A DNA stretch of 64,000 nt from Amoebophrya sp. A120. Its lineage: Eukaryota > Sar > Dinophyceae > Syndiniales > Amoebophryaceae. The notes below the pieces were generated by a model. It was not told where the DNA came from, made no database searches, and worked only from the letters and a program-made list of their open reading frames with translations. Each line of letters opens with the position of its first letter. The first letter of the stretch is position 1. This document shows positions 12,501 to 24,529 of the stretch, one piece after another. The position numbers and the translations under genes were made by a program. The stretch covers positions 4,579,795-4,643,794 of the forward strand of contig CAJINV010000006.1 in the NCBI GenBank assembly GCA_905178155.1, in the 5' to 3' direction.

Positions 12501-15500
12501 TGGGGACGATTGATAGGAGGTATCGGATCGATGAGAACTACGATTCCAGGAACCATCTTATGCAGGAAGATTTCGCAAGCCAAACTCCTGGCGGAACGAC
12601 TGCGACATCCAGTTCTGCGCAGGCCGGCCATGCAGCTCTGGTTGGTGCGCCGATAGGGATGATCAAACTTCCCTCTTCTTCTAAAAACGCGATGCAACAG
12701 TTCCAATTGCCGCAGTATGAACAACCGTCGCGACAAGTAGCCGACTTTCAACCGGAGATCATCGACATTGATTTAATTTTGAAGATGTTTCCACCGGTGA
12801 AGCTGCAGAACAGGGCACCGCCGCTGGGGGAGACCCTGGCCTTTGGCACGGGGGAAGGACACGGGCAGAATCAAGTATCAACTGCAGGCGGAGGTGCGAA
12901 TTTTAAAGCAGGCAAAGGGGGCTCATCTTCTTCCACTCTAGCGAAGAAGCTGCAGATCCCGCGCGGTGCGATCCAAGCGGACGAGAACCTGCTAAGGAAA
13001 TACGGGGTCGAGAAGGAGGATTTGGTTTTCTGGAATCGCGCCGGGTTGTCCACTTCGAAGGAACGGTATCTGAACGTCAAGCCAGTCGTTCCGGGAGTTG
13101 GTGCCGTCGGCTCCGCGGCCTTAACAACAGAAGTTATCCCTTCTAACGTCGAACAACTGTTGCCCCCATCCGGGATTCAAATGAGGACGACCCAGCCACC
13201 GCCAGTTTTTCCGCATCAGTTCCAGGCGAACAACAAGTCTGACCGGGAGCAAATTGTGAGCACTATCATGCAGAACAACCGGCAGAAAAGAACTCCGTCT
13301 TCGAAAAGAACAACCTTTTCCGAGGCACCCACCAGTCGGAAAACCAGCTATTTGTCAACCGTTGTGCAGCAGCAACCTGGAGGCATGATGGGGACTCTGC
13401 ATGACAAAGACAACTCAACTACATCTCGTTTCGACGTCCGGGACGTTTCGTTTAAACGGTATCAATATCAAATGCAAATATTTCTGGGTCTGGAAACTTG
13501 TGATGCTGTTTGGCGAATCATGTGGACGCCTTCATTGACAGCCAAGCATGACAAGTTTTGGAGTTGCGATAGGCTTGCCTATCTGCATGACAAACTGCGT
13601 TTCTGCATGACAGAGAAAAAATGTTGCTTTTGGGTGGCGTGCATGACAGACTTGAAAGTCATGCCAGCCGTGCATGACAAACTTGCATTATTCCAGACCC
13701 AGACATATTTGCATTGGATAACCAAAAGGCCTTTAACCCCCAAGCGTTTTTTGAGAATCCGAACGAAGACGCAATTTTCTTCAAGAGGGGGTCGAAATTG
13801 GAAGAAGCGGAGAAAAAACTGGAGCAGCAAATGCGGAGCCCGAGAAGTGGTCGGTATGTGGTCAAGGTGTTTGAGAATCAGTTGGGGGACCCAATTATGC
13901 AATGCAAAAGCATCGTGCTAGTATAAACTGCATCACAAATTTCGGCAAGAGCAGAAGTGGCATTTGTAATGCTGTTTTAGGTTTAGCAAGGGATTTGTCA
14001 TGCATGAATGCAATTTATACGAGTACGATACTTTTGCAATGCATACCAATTATGTCTTCAGTTCCGAATACGGCGCGAGAGATGGTCAGGGCGACTCTAT
14101 CGCAGGAAAAAAGTGTTAGAGTTACACATTGTGTTGCACGCCAAGCAAGACAGACAAGCTCTGTCATGCCGGATATGCATAGCAGCCTCGTTTCATAGGT
14201 GTTTTCCCGTAGGATTTCTGCATTGCAAGTTTTCTTTCTCATGCAGAGCAATTTGTGTTGCTGCATTGAAACACAAATGTGTAACTGTAACACTTTTTTC
14301 TTACGATAGACTCCAAGGGAGGACGACTACTACAGTGGGGGAGAGGAAAATCAAAATGAAAATCCCGCTGATCATGCAGAAGAAGAACTGCAGCAGATGT
14401 CCGTCACAGTAACTAAGAATACATCGAAGAAAGACAAAAAATCTGTACCAAAGAAAGCAAAAAAGCAGAAAAAAGAACGGCCTTCCGAACTGGCGAAACA
14501 GGCGGAGCAGCACCACCATTTATTAGAGCCCAGCAGCATCACCGCGGCGGAAACGAGAATGAAGCTGCAGGCGAAGTTGAGGCAAACAAGCGAAGAGTAT
14601 TTCGACAAGTGGGGCTTAAAATTTGACACGGAACATGAGGAAAAGTTACCGGAAATTGTGGTCGAATATGAGGAACAGCTATCCACAGTAAATTTCATCC
14701 CGTACTTACACGTACTTACAAATGGATGCGGTCTCTGCATGACAAAATTTGGCTCCGAAGATCCTAGTTCAGCATGACAAGAAAATTGGTAAAATCTGTG
14801 ATGCATTTTGTGCATGTACGGGAATAAATTTGTATTGCATAACAGCATGAGGAAGAGTTCAAGGACCACCAGCAAAACCGGGATAAGAACCGCCAGGCGA
14901 CGAATGTCCGGGCGCTACTTGCTGCGGCGAAAAAGGAATACGGCGATAAGTTTCACGGGGAGAAAAAGCACGAAATTTTTCCGGCGTTTGTACCTGCGTA
15001 CGAGGAAGATCAGTCATCCAACAGCACGTCGAGGGAAGAATCAGGAGAAAATAGGACTTCGTCAAAGTCCACCCTTTTGGAGAAGAAAAAAAAAGACGAG
15101 GCGGTGATGCAGAAGACTTCTATCGAGGCAAATTTTATCCGGTCGAAGCTGAAAGAGAAGTTTCGGAATGCGGAGAAATACTTGGCGGCGACTAGTAGTA
15201 GTGCGGTTTCAAGTAGTAGCAGTTCAAGTTCGTCTGAGGAGGCTGAGGAACAAGCACAGCAAGGTGCTTCTGCACAACAAGCTCCGCCTGTAGTTGTAGC
15301 TTCGGCACAACGACCTCCGCCTGCGGAGTCAGCGCCAGCCGTGCCTTCTTTGCCCGAGCGGCTGGTCATCACAGCGGGGGGTAATACTAGTGCACCACCT
15401 CCACCGCCGATTTTTACCTCGGAAGCATCAAAAGGCGGTAAAGGTGGAAAGTCAACAAATACCATGTCAACTACTACGACAAGCGGTTCGGGTAAAAATT

Positions 15501-15829
15501 CCACCATTCCGGCCGCAATCCTCGGCATGTCTTCTGGTTCCCCCCGCGCGCCGCCCCCACCCGCGCAGGCCTTCTTCCAAGCACCCGCAGCGCCGTTTAC
15601 GTTAGGAAACGTTCCCTCCGGCGGCGCGTTTTCCTACGCGGGACTGTCGAGCATCCCCTCCGCGCCAATGTCTGCGCCGTCCGGGGGACCACCAAGCGCA
15701 CCACTATCCGCACCGTTATCCGGACCGCCCTCCGGGCCGGGATCGGGGCCGCCGAGCAGTGCGCCGGAAGGAGATCATTATACTGGAGCGGGAAGCGACA
15801 GGGGTGGCGGGAGGATATTTCAAGTTTGA
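9558..15829 (+). CDS. Large low-complexity protein with basic coiled-coil segments
   Basis: About 1,659 residues in seven exons: 9558-11202, 11473-11516, 11741-13465, 13726-13895, 14051-14097, 14314-14679, 14847-15829. All six introns are introners and the frame holds at each. The first ~500 residues are Ala/Ser/Thr/Pro/Lys-rich and look disordered. A helical charged stretch follows (LEKVKNQERARQAKKELKDL). A more ordered middle carries hydrophobic patches such as EIIDIDLILKMFPPVKLQ. The fifth to seventh exons hold long Lys/Glu helices (SKKDKKSVPKKAKKQKKE; FKDHQQNRDKNRQ). The C-terminus is Pro/Ser/Gly-rich (SGPPSGPGSGPPSSAPEG). No catalytic motif, membrane segment or known domain is seen. A scaffold or RNA/cytoskeleton-associated role would fit but is not shown. 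The ATG follows in-frame non-coding sequence, and an intron may lie in the 5' UTR. Confidence 0.7.
11203..11467. mobile_element. Introner, family B
   Basis: Long TIR, TATCAAATGCAAAAATGTCT against AGACATTTTTACATTTGATA, extending through TGGGTCTGGAAG. Exact flank GGGAG. Joins NHMG to DVFD. Confidence 0.9.
11517..11735. mobile_element. Introner, singleton family G
   Basis: Different TIR (TATGAGAGTG, then AACTCCCCCT and CCCTCATTTG, complemented at the right end). The flanks TTCTA and CTTTG do not match, although CTTTC lies two bases further left. The TAT...ATA+5 rule still gives the in-frame join DDFL to LEKV. Confidence 0.75.
13466..13720. mobile_element. Introner, family B
   Basis: Left inner repeat ATTTCTGGGTCTGGAA. 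Flanks ATCAA/ACCAA. Joins KRYQ to KAFN. Confidence 0.85.
13896..14045. mobile_element. Introner, family A
   Basis: TATGCAATGCAAAAGCATCG against CGATACTTTTGCAATGCATA. Exact flank CCAAT. Joins GDP to IMSS. Confidence 0.88.
14098..14308. mobile_element. Introner, family C
   Basis: TATCGCAGGAAAAAAGTGTT against AACACTTTTTTCTTACGATA. Exact flank GACTC. Joins VRAT to PRED. Confidence 0.88.
14680..14841. mobile_element. Introner, family D
   Basis: Starts TATCCACAGTAAATTTC, ends AATTTGTATTGCATA. Exact flank ACAGC. Joins YEEQ to HEEE. Confidence 0.85.
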
Positions 15830-18370
15830 GTTTTTGGAGTAATCAACACAGTCACGTTTTCTTTTATCATTTAGTACTTACTTACGAGTTCTTTCTGAAG
15901 TTTTACATACATTTTTTTGTTTTCGCAGCTACAGTGTAAGATACAGCTTTTGCGGATGCGGTTATATCAAATAGTTTGTTTACGTACCTTTCAAAACAAA
16001 GCATACCCACCCACCTATAACAAGTACCAGTACAACACAACATGCCTAGCCGATGTACATCAGTGCGATACTGCAGAAGTGCCAGCAGTCTAAGAGCAGA
16101 CGCGAGGAATTTTGCGTAAGACACAGAGCAGAAGCCCTGCTCCCAGTTAGCTGCCGGCTGCTTGTCGAAGATACATAACGCGCGTCTAACCCGAAGTAGA
16201 CTCCTAAAAAGTTGTAGTCGAGGCTCGCCTCTAGTATGACAACAAGTAGATGAAAAGCACGCAAGAGCGGTAGCGCTTGTTCAGATCAAATATTCCGTAC
16301 TTTTTTTCACGTTGATGCAGCGAGGCAGGAAATGAAAACACAAGCAGCTCCAGCTGCAGAATTTAAAAGCAGTTGTAGGGCTGCAGTCGGCCTTGCTACT
16401 GGTGGTGTGGCTTTCTTTACTAGTGCGGCCCGTTTATGTGTTCCGCCCAAGATTGATCTAGGGTCGCGAAAGCTGGTTGGTTCGTTCTGCGTCCATTTCC
16501 CATGGTGAAATGATCGCGAGCATTGAAGGCAGGCCGCGGCCGGGCTCGTCGCTACCTCTACAAACGAGAGGCAGGCCCCGGCGCGGGGCTGTTTTCTGCC
16601 GGAGCCGCTTAGACACAGGCACTACCCGGCAGCCGCAGGCGATGCCAGAGTCGAAGGACCCGCGGCGGGAGATTCGCGCCTGCCCATGGACGCGCGACCC
16701 CGTTGCGGCGCAGTTGTGGAGCCGTTTGAGCGTTGCGCCGGGTCGGGCCGCCCGGGCGGAGGCGCATACCGACTTAGCCAGTTGCTTCGGCGCTGCGCGG
16801 CCGCGGTGTTTTTCCCTTCTCTTTGTATTTCGGAGCGCGCCAGATTTGAAAAGCCGAAGCGGGAAAATAAAAGAACGAGCGGCCCCGCGGGGTTTTTGCG
16901 TGCCAGCCTGAGAAGGGTGGCGCGGATCGATGCGACGCCACGGCGGCCTGCTTGGGCTCGCTTTTCCGGAACGCCGTAAGCGCTGCCCGCCGCCGGGGCG
17001 GCCGGCGCTCCGCTCCTTCGTTTGGGGCCGTGGTGTTTTACATTCGTGGGCGCCGAAACTCATCTGCCCGCGCGCGTCAGTTTCACAGGTGCCCGGGCTT
17101 CTTGCACATGTTGAAGCACCGCGCCGGAGCTATTTCCCAGGGCGACTGCCGGAAGTCACCCCGGGGGGGCCGGGGTCGAGGCGGCACACCTTGGCGCCCG
17201 GGCGAGCGGGGGGGGGCCCCGGGTTTTTGGGGCAAGGCGCCAAGAAAGCCCCTAGCGGGGGACAGGGGGCCACGCCAGCAACACCAAGGCGGGAATACAT
17301 CCGGGGACGCGCGCGCCCCGCGCGAAAACGCAAGAAAGCTGCCGGAATTCCGCCGAACCAAGGACAAGCGGGCGCCCCCTTCCCTGTGTTGTTTGATTGT
17401 GTTGCCGCTCGCGCGCAGGGGCGCGCGCCCGGGCGGGCCCTTTCGGAGCGGCCCGGCAGGGTCCGGGGCGCTTGTTCGGCCGGGCGCGGTGCCTGTGTTG
17501 GTTCCCCTCTCTCACTCCCCGTGCCCGGGGCCTGTCTTTGCCGCCCGCCTAGGCGGGGCGGGGCGGCGTGATGGGTGCGCAGCCCTGCCCCGGCGCAGTA
17601 TGCGTGCGCATTTTGGCAGCGGCGGCGCCAGGCAATCTCTGCGCCAGCGCCGGGCCTTCAGGTGCTTGCCCCAATGGGAGCGAAGCCGGCCTGCGCTATT
17701 TGCCTGCGGCCAGTTGAACACATCACAGGCCTGGGTGTTGATCCCGGCGCGGCTTCCCATATTGGTTCGGAGTGTTGTCGCCCGTCCCCCCGAGCCAGCC
17801 CGCCAGGTTGCAATCTACCTCCGCCTGGCGGCCCGTCCCGTGTGCTGCCTGTCGATTGGCCCTGGCCTTACTTTTTTGTTAGCTTCACGCACCCATTCCC
17901 GGGCCAGTGCGGGCGGAGCGTTCGTAAGCATTGTTAGTGGGGTTGCTTCGTCGCGCATTGGGCTATGCTTGAGCGTGGGCTGACAGAGTCGGACTTCACC
18001 CGCCTGACGTTTTTGTGTTCGTGGGAAGCCTTCGTGTCGCCCGTGTTACGCCCGGCTTATGTTGAATTAAAGTTAGAGGCGAGGGCTTATGTTGATCTTA
18101 ATTTGCTTTCGTTTTTGCCCATATCTTGTTGCTCACTGTCTGTTTTCTTTTCATGATGAACGCGGGCACCGAGGATGAAGAGGACGCATCTCGTGGCCTG
18201 TGGTGTTGATGACGGTGTTGATGAAGAGAAGTTTGTGAGGGGGCAGACAGCACAGCAGGGTGCTGGAGTTGTTGTATGAGTGCCGCGCGATTCGTTGAAA
18301 CAGGATGAACGTTCTTGCAAACTACAACCAGTAGTAGAAGAACCCAGCAAGCATAGCCAACCTCAAAATC
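15830..18370. other. Intergenic, with GC-rich block at about 16470-17990
   Basis: The first ~600 bp is AT-rich with no gene. From about 16470 to 17990 the sequence turns strongly GC-rich, with many GCGC, CCGG and GGGG runs. Long open frames there exist on several frames of both strands because stop codons are rare, and none shows protein-like content. Similar blocks recur at about 25140-26620, 37200-40130 and 42900-44230. Confidence 0.6.
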
Positions 18371-21300
18371 ATGCGTCGCGCTCTTTCCTCCGAGCGCCCG
18401 GGTCAGCATCAGCCGGCCAACACAAGCACCAGCTCGCGGGCTGCCGCGGAAACCTCGGCAACCCCCCGAGGTGGAAAGGGGGGCGCAACTACTTCAGCGC
18501 AAATAAATCATGTTTCTGCAGCACCAAGCCACAAGCTGTCCTTCGCTCCGGCCACAGGGTCTGCATCCACACTGAACAAGAAAGCTTTCATGGTACCGAC
18601 TTCATCAACCCCGAGGAAGCCGCTTTTCTCGAGAAAATTTGTCACCTCGACCCGGGTCTCGCCGAACGCGTCGGGAAAAATGGGTTGTTCAACCGCAATA
18701 TCAACTGCAAATATGTCTGGGTCTGGAAGGATGCAAGAAGGTTTGTCATGCACATTTTGCATGACTCCTGATGTCTGTGATGCATGCCCTAGCATCACAG
18801 ATTTTGTGAGGGCGTCCTGATGCCACCTATAAATATCGCATGAGAAATGCCGTCTCGCCCTAACAAAAACTGGACCTCTTTTGCTGTTCATGCAATTATA
18901 CAGATTTTTGTAGAATTCAGACGCAGCATCACAAGTTGCAGTCTTCCAGACCCAGACATATTTGCAATGCATACGCAAGAACTACTACGGCCGGCTCCGG
19001 ACATCAATATCAGCAGGGCTACGTGGTCGGGGCTGCAGGTCAGCCAGATTCTGACGTAAACAGCAGTAAACCCGCTAGCACACTCCTGGATGACGCGGAG
19101 GACTTGTATCCACAGAATTTTTACCGCCACCGCCAAAAGTAGCACTTTTTCATGGGAAAAAAAAACAAAAATTTAAAAAAATTCTCAACTCATTCCATGC
19201 TGATCATGTGGCAAATTATGTATGCTATGAGAGTAGCTAGAGTGATGTCCGAGTGGAGCGCAATAAAAGATATTCAACTAGCTAGACCCATTCATCAGGA
19301 GGCTCGTCAAAAGCCGCAAACTCGGTGGACAGGAGCTGGCTGGCGGTGAAGACGCCAGCCATGAGCTTCAGAAAATGCCACATGGCGGTAAAATTTCTGG
19401 GGCCGTAGCATCGTGTTACTTTTACCGCCACACTCAGTTTTCGACTTTTTCGAGAAAGCTGAGACTTTTCTGAAATGATCTCAGAACTTTTCCAAATCTG
19501 CTTTTTTCCACGAAGTCATGTTTTTTTCTGGCGGTGAAAATAATCACGTTGGTATGGCCTCAAAATTTTTACCGCCATGAGGCAATTTCTAAAAGAAAAT
19601 GACGACTTTTTGACTTTCCAAATCCACCATAGCATCGGTAGAACTTTTACCGCCACGATTTTAATGGAAAATCAATGAAAAAGTGGCGGTAAAGATTCCA
19701 CCGGTTCTATGCTGAGATTTTTGAGTCAAAAACGAGCACTTTCTAGAAGAAAATGCGTCGTGGCGGTAAAAATTTTGAGGCCCTAGCACCGTGATTATTT
19801 TTACCGCCAGAAAAAAGCATTACTCTCCCACATTTTTTGATTTTTTCTGAAATTTTTTGCGATTTGTCCTGTCGCAAAAGATGACAAGCAACAATTTTGT
19901 GCCAGCTGAGCTAGGCCATCAAGTGAAGATGACCAACTCCGAACCCGTAAAACCATCATCCCAGGCCCTTCGCTTTCCTCCCATGTCGCCACGCGGTGGT
20001 CTACAGCGGCGAACAGGTGCTGCGGGACTCGGGCGTCGCCTTCTTCACCCGGATCGCTGTTTGGGCCTAGCTAGTTTGTCCTCATTTACCTAATGCGCTT
20101 CCACTGGACGTCACTAGCTACCTCGAACTACTAGACTACGTCAGACAAATCTTGCTACGTAGCACCTGAAATTTTTTTATTTTTTTTTCAAAAAAAGCGA
20201 TGCTTTTTTGCTATTTTTGGCGGTGGCGGTAAAAATTCTGTGGATAACTTGCTGCACTACCTGGACGCCACCGACCTGAATCCCGCACCAGCCAATGCCG
20301 GCAGTCCGCGGATGGCGGCAACTGGAAGAAACGAATTTGCTTCTTTTACCTCGAATAAATCAGCGGACCAGTCGTCTCCTGCATCTGCACAGATACAGAA
20401 CCACAACCACCTCCAGCTTCTGTACAAGGAAAAACTGACGAAGCGCTTCATCGCGAAGTCGATTCACTTCCGCGAAGAGATGAAAAACGAAATTGAGCTG
20501 TTGAACTTGAAGCTGAAGGCATACCAGCAGTCTGACCACATCGAGGAGCAGATCAAGAAAATGAAGGCGGAAAAGTTGGAATTGGAACAACAGAAATCCC
20601 TGAAGGAGAAACGGTTCGCGGAGGAGGTCAGTCTACCTTTGAAACTCCAGCAGATGACAGAAGAGTCGGTCGTGTTAGAATCCGAGGCAAAAAAGATGCG
20701 GGCGTTGCTGTTGGAGGAAGAAAAATTGTTCAAGAAAGTGAGGAAGGGACTGGAGTTTTTAAACATCGGGGTGGATGGCAGTGGGACGAGTGTTGGCGAT
20801 AAAAATTCGAGTAAGGAGAAAGCTGCGAAGATTAAGGGGACGACGACCGCGAAGGATGGTGTCGTCTCACCCGGAAGCAAAGACAGCTCTACTTCAACTG
20901 TGCAGTTGCATCAAGGTAGTGGTGGTGGTGATTCTAACCACGAGCACAGCTCAACGTTCACATCCTCGCCAGGAGTAGTTTCCGGCTCCTCGAAGACCAA
21001 AACAGGAAAAAGTACAGTGACTAAATCGGAAAACGTTTTACTTCTAAAAACCTTTCGGTTTGTTCAGGACACGAAGTATTGCCTGATCGCAATTTTCTAC
21101 CGGGAAGACCGGGACCATCTGCTTCATCAGCAAAAGGAGCAGCGTAATGTGAATGTCGACGGCACTGCGCTGCCTGTGGCGGTCGCGGTTTCCAACATTG
21201 GCACAACAAACGAAAAGGAAAATCTTGATCTTCACGCAACATCAGAGATGAGTTTTGGGCAGCACCAGCAGCAGCCTCAACAGCAGCTCCACCAGCCGCA

Positions 21301-24300
21301 GTCCTCCAAGCTAAATCAAAACGTCTTCATATCCACAGTAAATTTCCTGTACACGTACAAATTCAAATGCAGTCTCTGCATGACAAAACTTGCCTCAAAT
21401 CCTAGTCCAGCATGACAAGTTGGACTCTGCTTCGAGGTTGCGAAATTTGTGATGCATTTTGTACTACAGGAAATTTATTGCATTGCATACTTCATCCTCG
21501 TTGTTTACGACATTGGGCAGAACAAGGTCCACTGGCGCGAGGCGAGGCCAAGCCGGAAGTATGCATTGCAACAGCATCGCACTAGTAGAAGTCGCATCAC
21601 AAATCCGCTCAGCATGACAAACCATTTGTCATGCTGTTTTACCTTGGGATGGAGATTTGTGTTGCATGACTGCGATTACTATAAGCGCGATACTTTTGCA
21701 CAGGATGAGAAGGAGTTGCTACTCAACTCCAACGGTTTGGAGAATTACTTTTCGAAATTGCTGAAAGTCGTTGGATTCTCCGTTCTAGCGAACAACGTAG
21801 AGCACTTGGTGATTCCGGGGACGTTCCCGATCTGCAGAAAGAACAAAGCGAAGAAGCAGAAGAAAGGACGGGGAGGTGGTGTCGAGAAGCAGAAAACCAA
21901 TAGTGCAACCTATGCATTGCAAGTATGTCTGGGTGTCTGGAAACTTGTGATGCTGGGTGTCGTATCATGAGGAGGCCCCGAGTTGTGCTGACTCAGCATG
22001 AGCATGACAAGTTTCTGAGCTTCTAGCTGTTCTTGCCTATTCTGCATGACAAACTGCGTGTCTGCACGACAGAGAAATGGGGCTCTTGGGTACTAACGTG
22101 CATGACAGATTTAAGAGTCATGCCAGACAAGCATGGCAAACGTGCACTCTTCCAGACCCAGACATGTTTGCATTTGATACAACTTCTTCTCTCGCAAATC
22201 AAACCGGGATTTTGTTCGAGGGTATGAGGGAGTTGAACTCCTCCTCTTCTTCTATCGTGAAAAAACAGGCGAGTATATCACAGGAAACAGTTGTAACGTT
22301 AACAGAATCTGTGATGCAGCAATGCATCACTACCCGTGCTGCCTGAATTTGAATTTGTCATGCATAGCACGCGTATAGGGCTACATTTGTGATGCATGGC
22401 TGCAATCTTTAACGTTAACACTTTTTCTTGTGATAAAGTAAGGGATTGGATCAAGAACTTGGGTACTTCCACCTCTGTGTGTATGAGGACCACCACCAGT
22501 TCACGCACGATGCTGCTGGAGGAAAGGGTGGCGCAACCGGGAAGACAGGTGGTTCGTTAGCTTTTCAGAAGAAGAAAACCACGAGCTCTTCCTCGGACAC
22601 GTCAGATTCGGAGGAAGAATCTGATGGAGCACAACTACCTCTAGGCGATACGAGATCTCCAACAGAACAAGAACTTGTAGAGCAGAACCAGCAAAAATGT
22701 GATGATGACTACACTGTGATTGGGAAAAAAGCGACAACGGCTGCTGGCTTGGACAAAGTGAAAACAAGAACTACAGGTGGTTTTAGTGCCAACAGTAACA
22801 CGTCACCAAAGTGCTACGTCATCCGACTTTTTGACAACAGACGATGCACGTTACACTACGCGAAGTACGTGCACCACAAAAGCAGTAACCTTGGGCATCA
22901 ACAAGGAGGAGGAGGAGCAACTACAGGATCTAGTGTTGTCAGTGGTACAACAACTCCAGGAGCTACTAGTACTTCTATAGCACAAACAGGACAGCATCAA
23001 CTTCTCACCGCTGACCAATATGACTTGGACGCAGAGATTCTCTTGGAGAAAATCATCGCGTCTCTCTACTATACCGGGTCGGAGCTGATCTGCACACAGA
23101 ACAACTACTTCGGAGGGATGAACAGCATGACAAACGACATTGATAATGGGCGGAACACCAGCATCACAAACACATCATCATCGAAGAGCCAGTTGTATCA
23201 TCAAAACAACTACCAGAAGAAGGACAAGCTACAGGATTTGGAAACCATCGAATATCAAATGCAAACCTGTCAGGGTCTGGAAACTTGTGATGCTAGTTCG
23301 TGAATGGTGAGCGTGTAGTTGCAATGCGCAGCCACGCATGACAAGTCTCTGGGCTCCGTTCTTGTGTTTCGCTTTCCGCATGGCAAACTGCGCTTTTGCA
23401 TGATAGGCAAGAGGCTTTTTTCCAGTTCGCGCATTACAGATTCAACTGTTATGTGAGACAAGCATGACAAACCGGCATTCTTCCAGAGAGACCCAGACAG
23501 ATTTGCAACGCATATCGAAATCGACGAAGCAACGGGGTTGTTTGTCGACGGACCGTACGCACTGTGCAAAAGTTGGATCGTACTCGTAGTACTAATCGTA
23601 ATGATCGCAGGATAATGCAATCTTTTTTCTATGGTAAACCAGCATCACGAAATCCATTTTTCAGGCTGAGCAAGAGTTTGTAATGCACTTGTTCCGCGAA
23701 GTTTGTAATGCACGACCACAAGCGCGACGCTTTTGCATTGCATAGACGGAGTCGGTTGGATGGAATGATGGGTGGACTTGGAGAAGATTTTGAAAGCGAA
23801 TCCCTCTTGCAGGATTTACAGCCGGGGGTGCTTTTCGTTGTCCAGTGCAGTCGCCAGATGAAGGCGCACCGGTCTTATTCCAACGGGATAAACAGTGGAA
23901 GCGGCATTCTCAATCATGGAGACGGCCAGCTCGACGACAGCGAAAACTGGTTTGAGAAGTCCACCAGGATTTTTGAAGACGACCTCACCGATATTTTGCA
24001 AATGGCAACGACTGCTGGTACTAGCAAGGAAAGAGTTCTTGGCGTTCATCAAGGGAAAATAAATGCAGATACGGCCGCTTCTAGCAGCACCGCCACTTCT
24101 GGACCTGGAGCTGCGTTAGGTGGAGCAACGATTGGAACAAACAGCAATATCAATACCTCCGATGAAATTCTAGACCAGGCGCAGCATCAGCAGGAGAATA
24201 ACAACGTCCCCTTCGGCGACTACGTTTTGTTGCGAGGAACGTGTTTTCTTCCAGAGGAGCGCGAGAACAGAAATGAAGATGATGCACTGTCCAGCAAAAG

Positions 24301-24529
24301 TCACAAGATTGCAGCACTGAAAAAGATGAAATTCGGTGTGGTTCTGTACGATCCGCTTACGGACGGAAAACAACTGTGCGAGCGCGTGTTTGACCTGCAG
24401 AGCATCTTCACCGAAGGGGGTGGTCGCACACCATTTACAAGGGAAAAAGCGGCTTTGTTCTTAGAGGCGATTTGCTACGGCGGGCCGAAGAATGGGCTGT
24501 TTTTACCGGAAGGAGGCGTGGGGTTGTGA
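18371..24529 (+). CDS. Coiled-coil protein with hydrophobic beta-like C-terminal modules
   Basis: About 1,171 residues in nine exons: 18371-18698, 18979-19106, 20252-21329, 21495-21559, 21713-21910, 22185-22275, 22441-23252, 23520-23555, 23750-24529. Eight introners separate them and the frame is continuous throughout. Residues 1-200 are Ser/Thr/Ala-rich. Residues ~205-320 form a strong heptad-type coiled coil rich in K, E and L (from about LLYKEKLTKRFIAK to LFKKVRKGLEFLN). Later come several short hydrophobic blocks separated by low-complexity linkers: LKTFRFVQDTKYCLIAIF, FILVVYDIGQNKVHW, CYVIRLFDNRRCTLHYAKY, GVLFVVQCSRQMK and KFGVVLYDPLTDGK. These alternate like beta strands and could be pieces of a C2-like or other beta fold interrupted by loops, but I cannot name it. 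No membrane segment or catalytic motif is seen. Confidence 0.72.
18699..18973. mobile_element. Introner, family B
   Basis: TATCAACTGCAAATATGTCT against AGACATATTTGCAATGCATA. Exact flank CGCAA. Joins STA to RTTT. Confidence 0.88.
19107..20246. mobile_element. Giant (1.14-kb) introner, family H, with nested repeats
   Basis: The ends are a perfect long inverted repeat: TATCCACAGAATTTTTACCG continuing CCACCGCC, and its complement at the right end. Exact 5-bp flank ACTTG. Removing it joins AEDL to LHYL in frame. Inside, the motif TTTTACCGCCA and its complement recur at about 19385, 19430, 19535, 19595, 19650, 19690, 19765 and 19800, forming several smaller inverted pairs. A fragment with GAGCTAGGCC (19908) and GGCCTAGCTA (20066) inverted ends, plus CACTAGCTACCTCGAAC near 20121, resembles the ends of the ~0.9-kb element at 8240 and 40566. 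Confidence 0.82.
21330..21489. mobile_element. Introner, family D
   Basis: Starts TATCCACAGTAAATTTCCTG, ends CAGGAAATTTATTGCATTGCATA without its last bases paired. Exact flank CTTCA. Joins QNVF to ILVV, completing a hydrophobic block. Confidence 0.85.
21560..21707. mobile_element. Introner, family A
   Basis: Left TATGCATTGCAACAGCATCG; right end CGATACTTTTGCACAGGATG has lost the final A. Flanks GGAAG/AGAAG. Joins PSRK to ELLL. Confidence 0.8.
21911..22179. mobile_element. Introner, family B
   Basis: Left inner repeat carries a 2-base insertion (TGGGTGTCTGG). Flanks CAACC/CAACT. Joins NSAT to SSLA. Confidence 0.83.
22276..22435. mobile_element. Introner, family C
   Basis: TATCACAGGAAACAGTTGTAA against AACACTTTTTCTTGTGATA. 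Flanks GAGTA/AAGTA. Joins KQAS to KGLD. Confidence 0.83.
23253..23514. mobile_element. Introner, family B
   Basis: Diverged inner repeat (CTGTCAGGGTCTGG; right side has AGAGAGACCCAGA). Exact flank TCGAA. Joins ETIE to IDEA. Confidence 0.85.
23556..23744. mobile_element. Introner, family A
   Basis: Degenerate left end TACGCACTGTGCAAAAG; right end GCTTTTGCATTGCATA. Flanks GACCG/GACGG. It leaves a 36-bp exon between itself and the previous introner; joins VDGP to SRLD. Confidence 0.78.

Noticed and set aside
16952-17983. 343-codon + frame in GC-rich DNA, with others at 25938-26771, 38165-38860, 42938-43723 and 43455-44159
   Set aside because: Stop codons are rare in such GC-rich DNA; long frames overlap on several frames and both strands and give only Arg/Pro/Ala/Gly-rich products.
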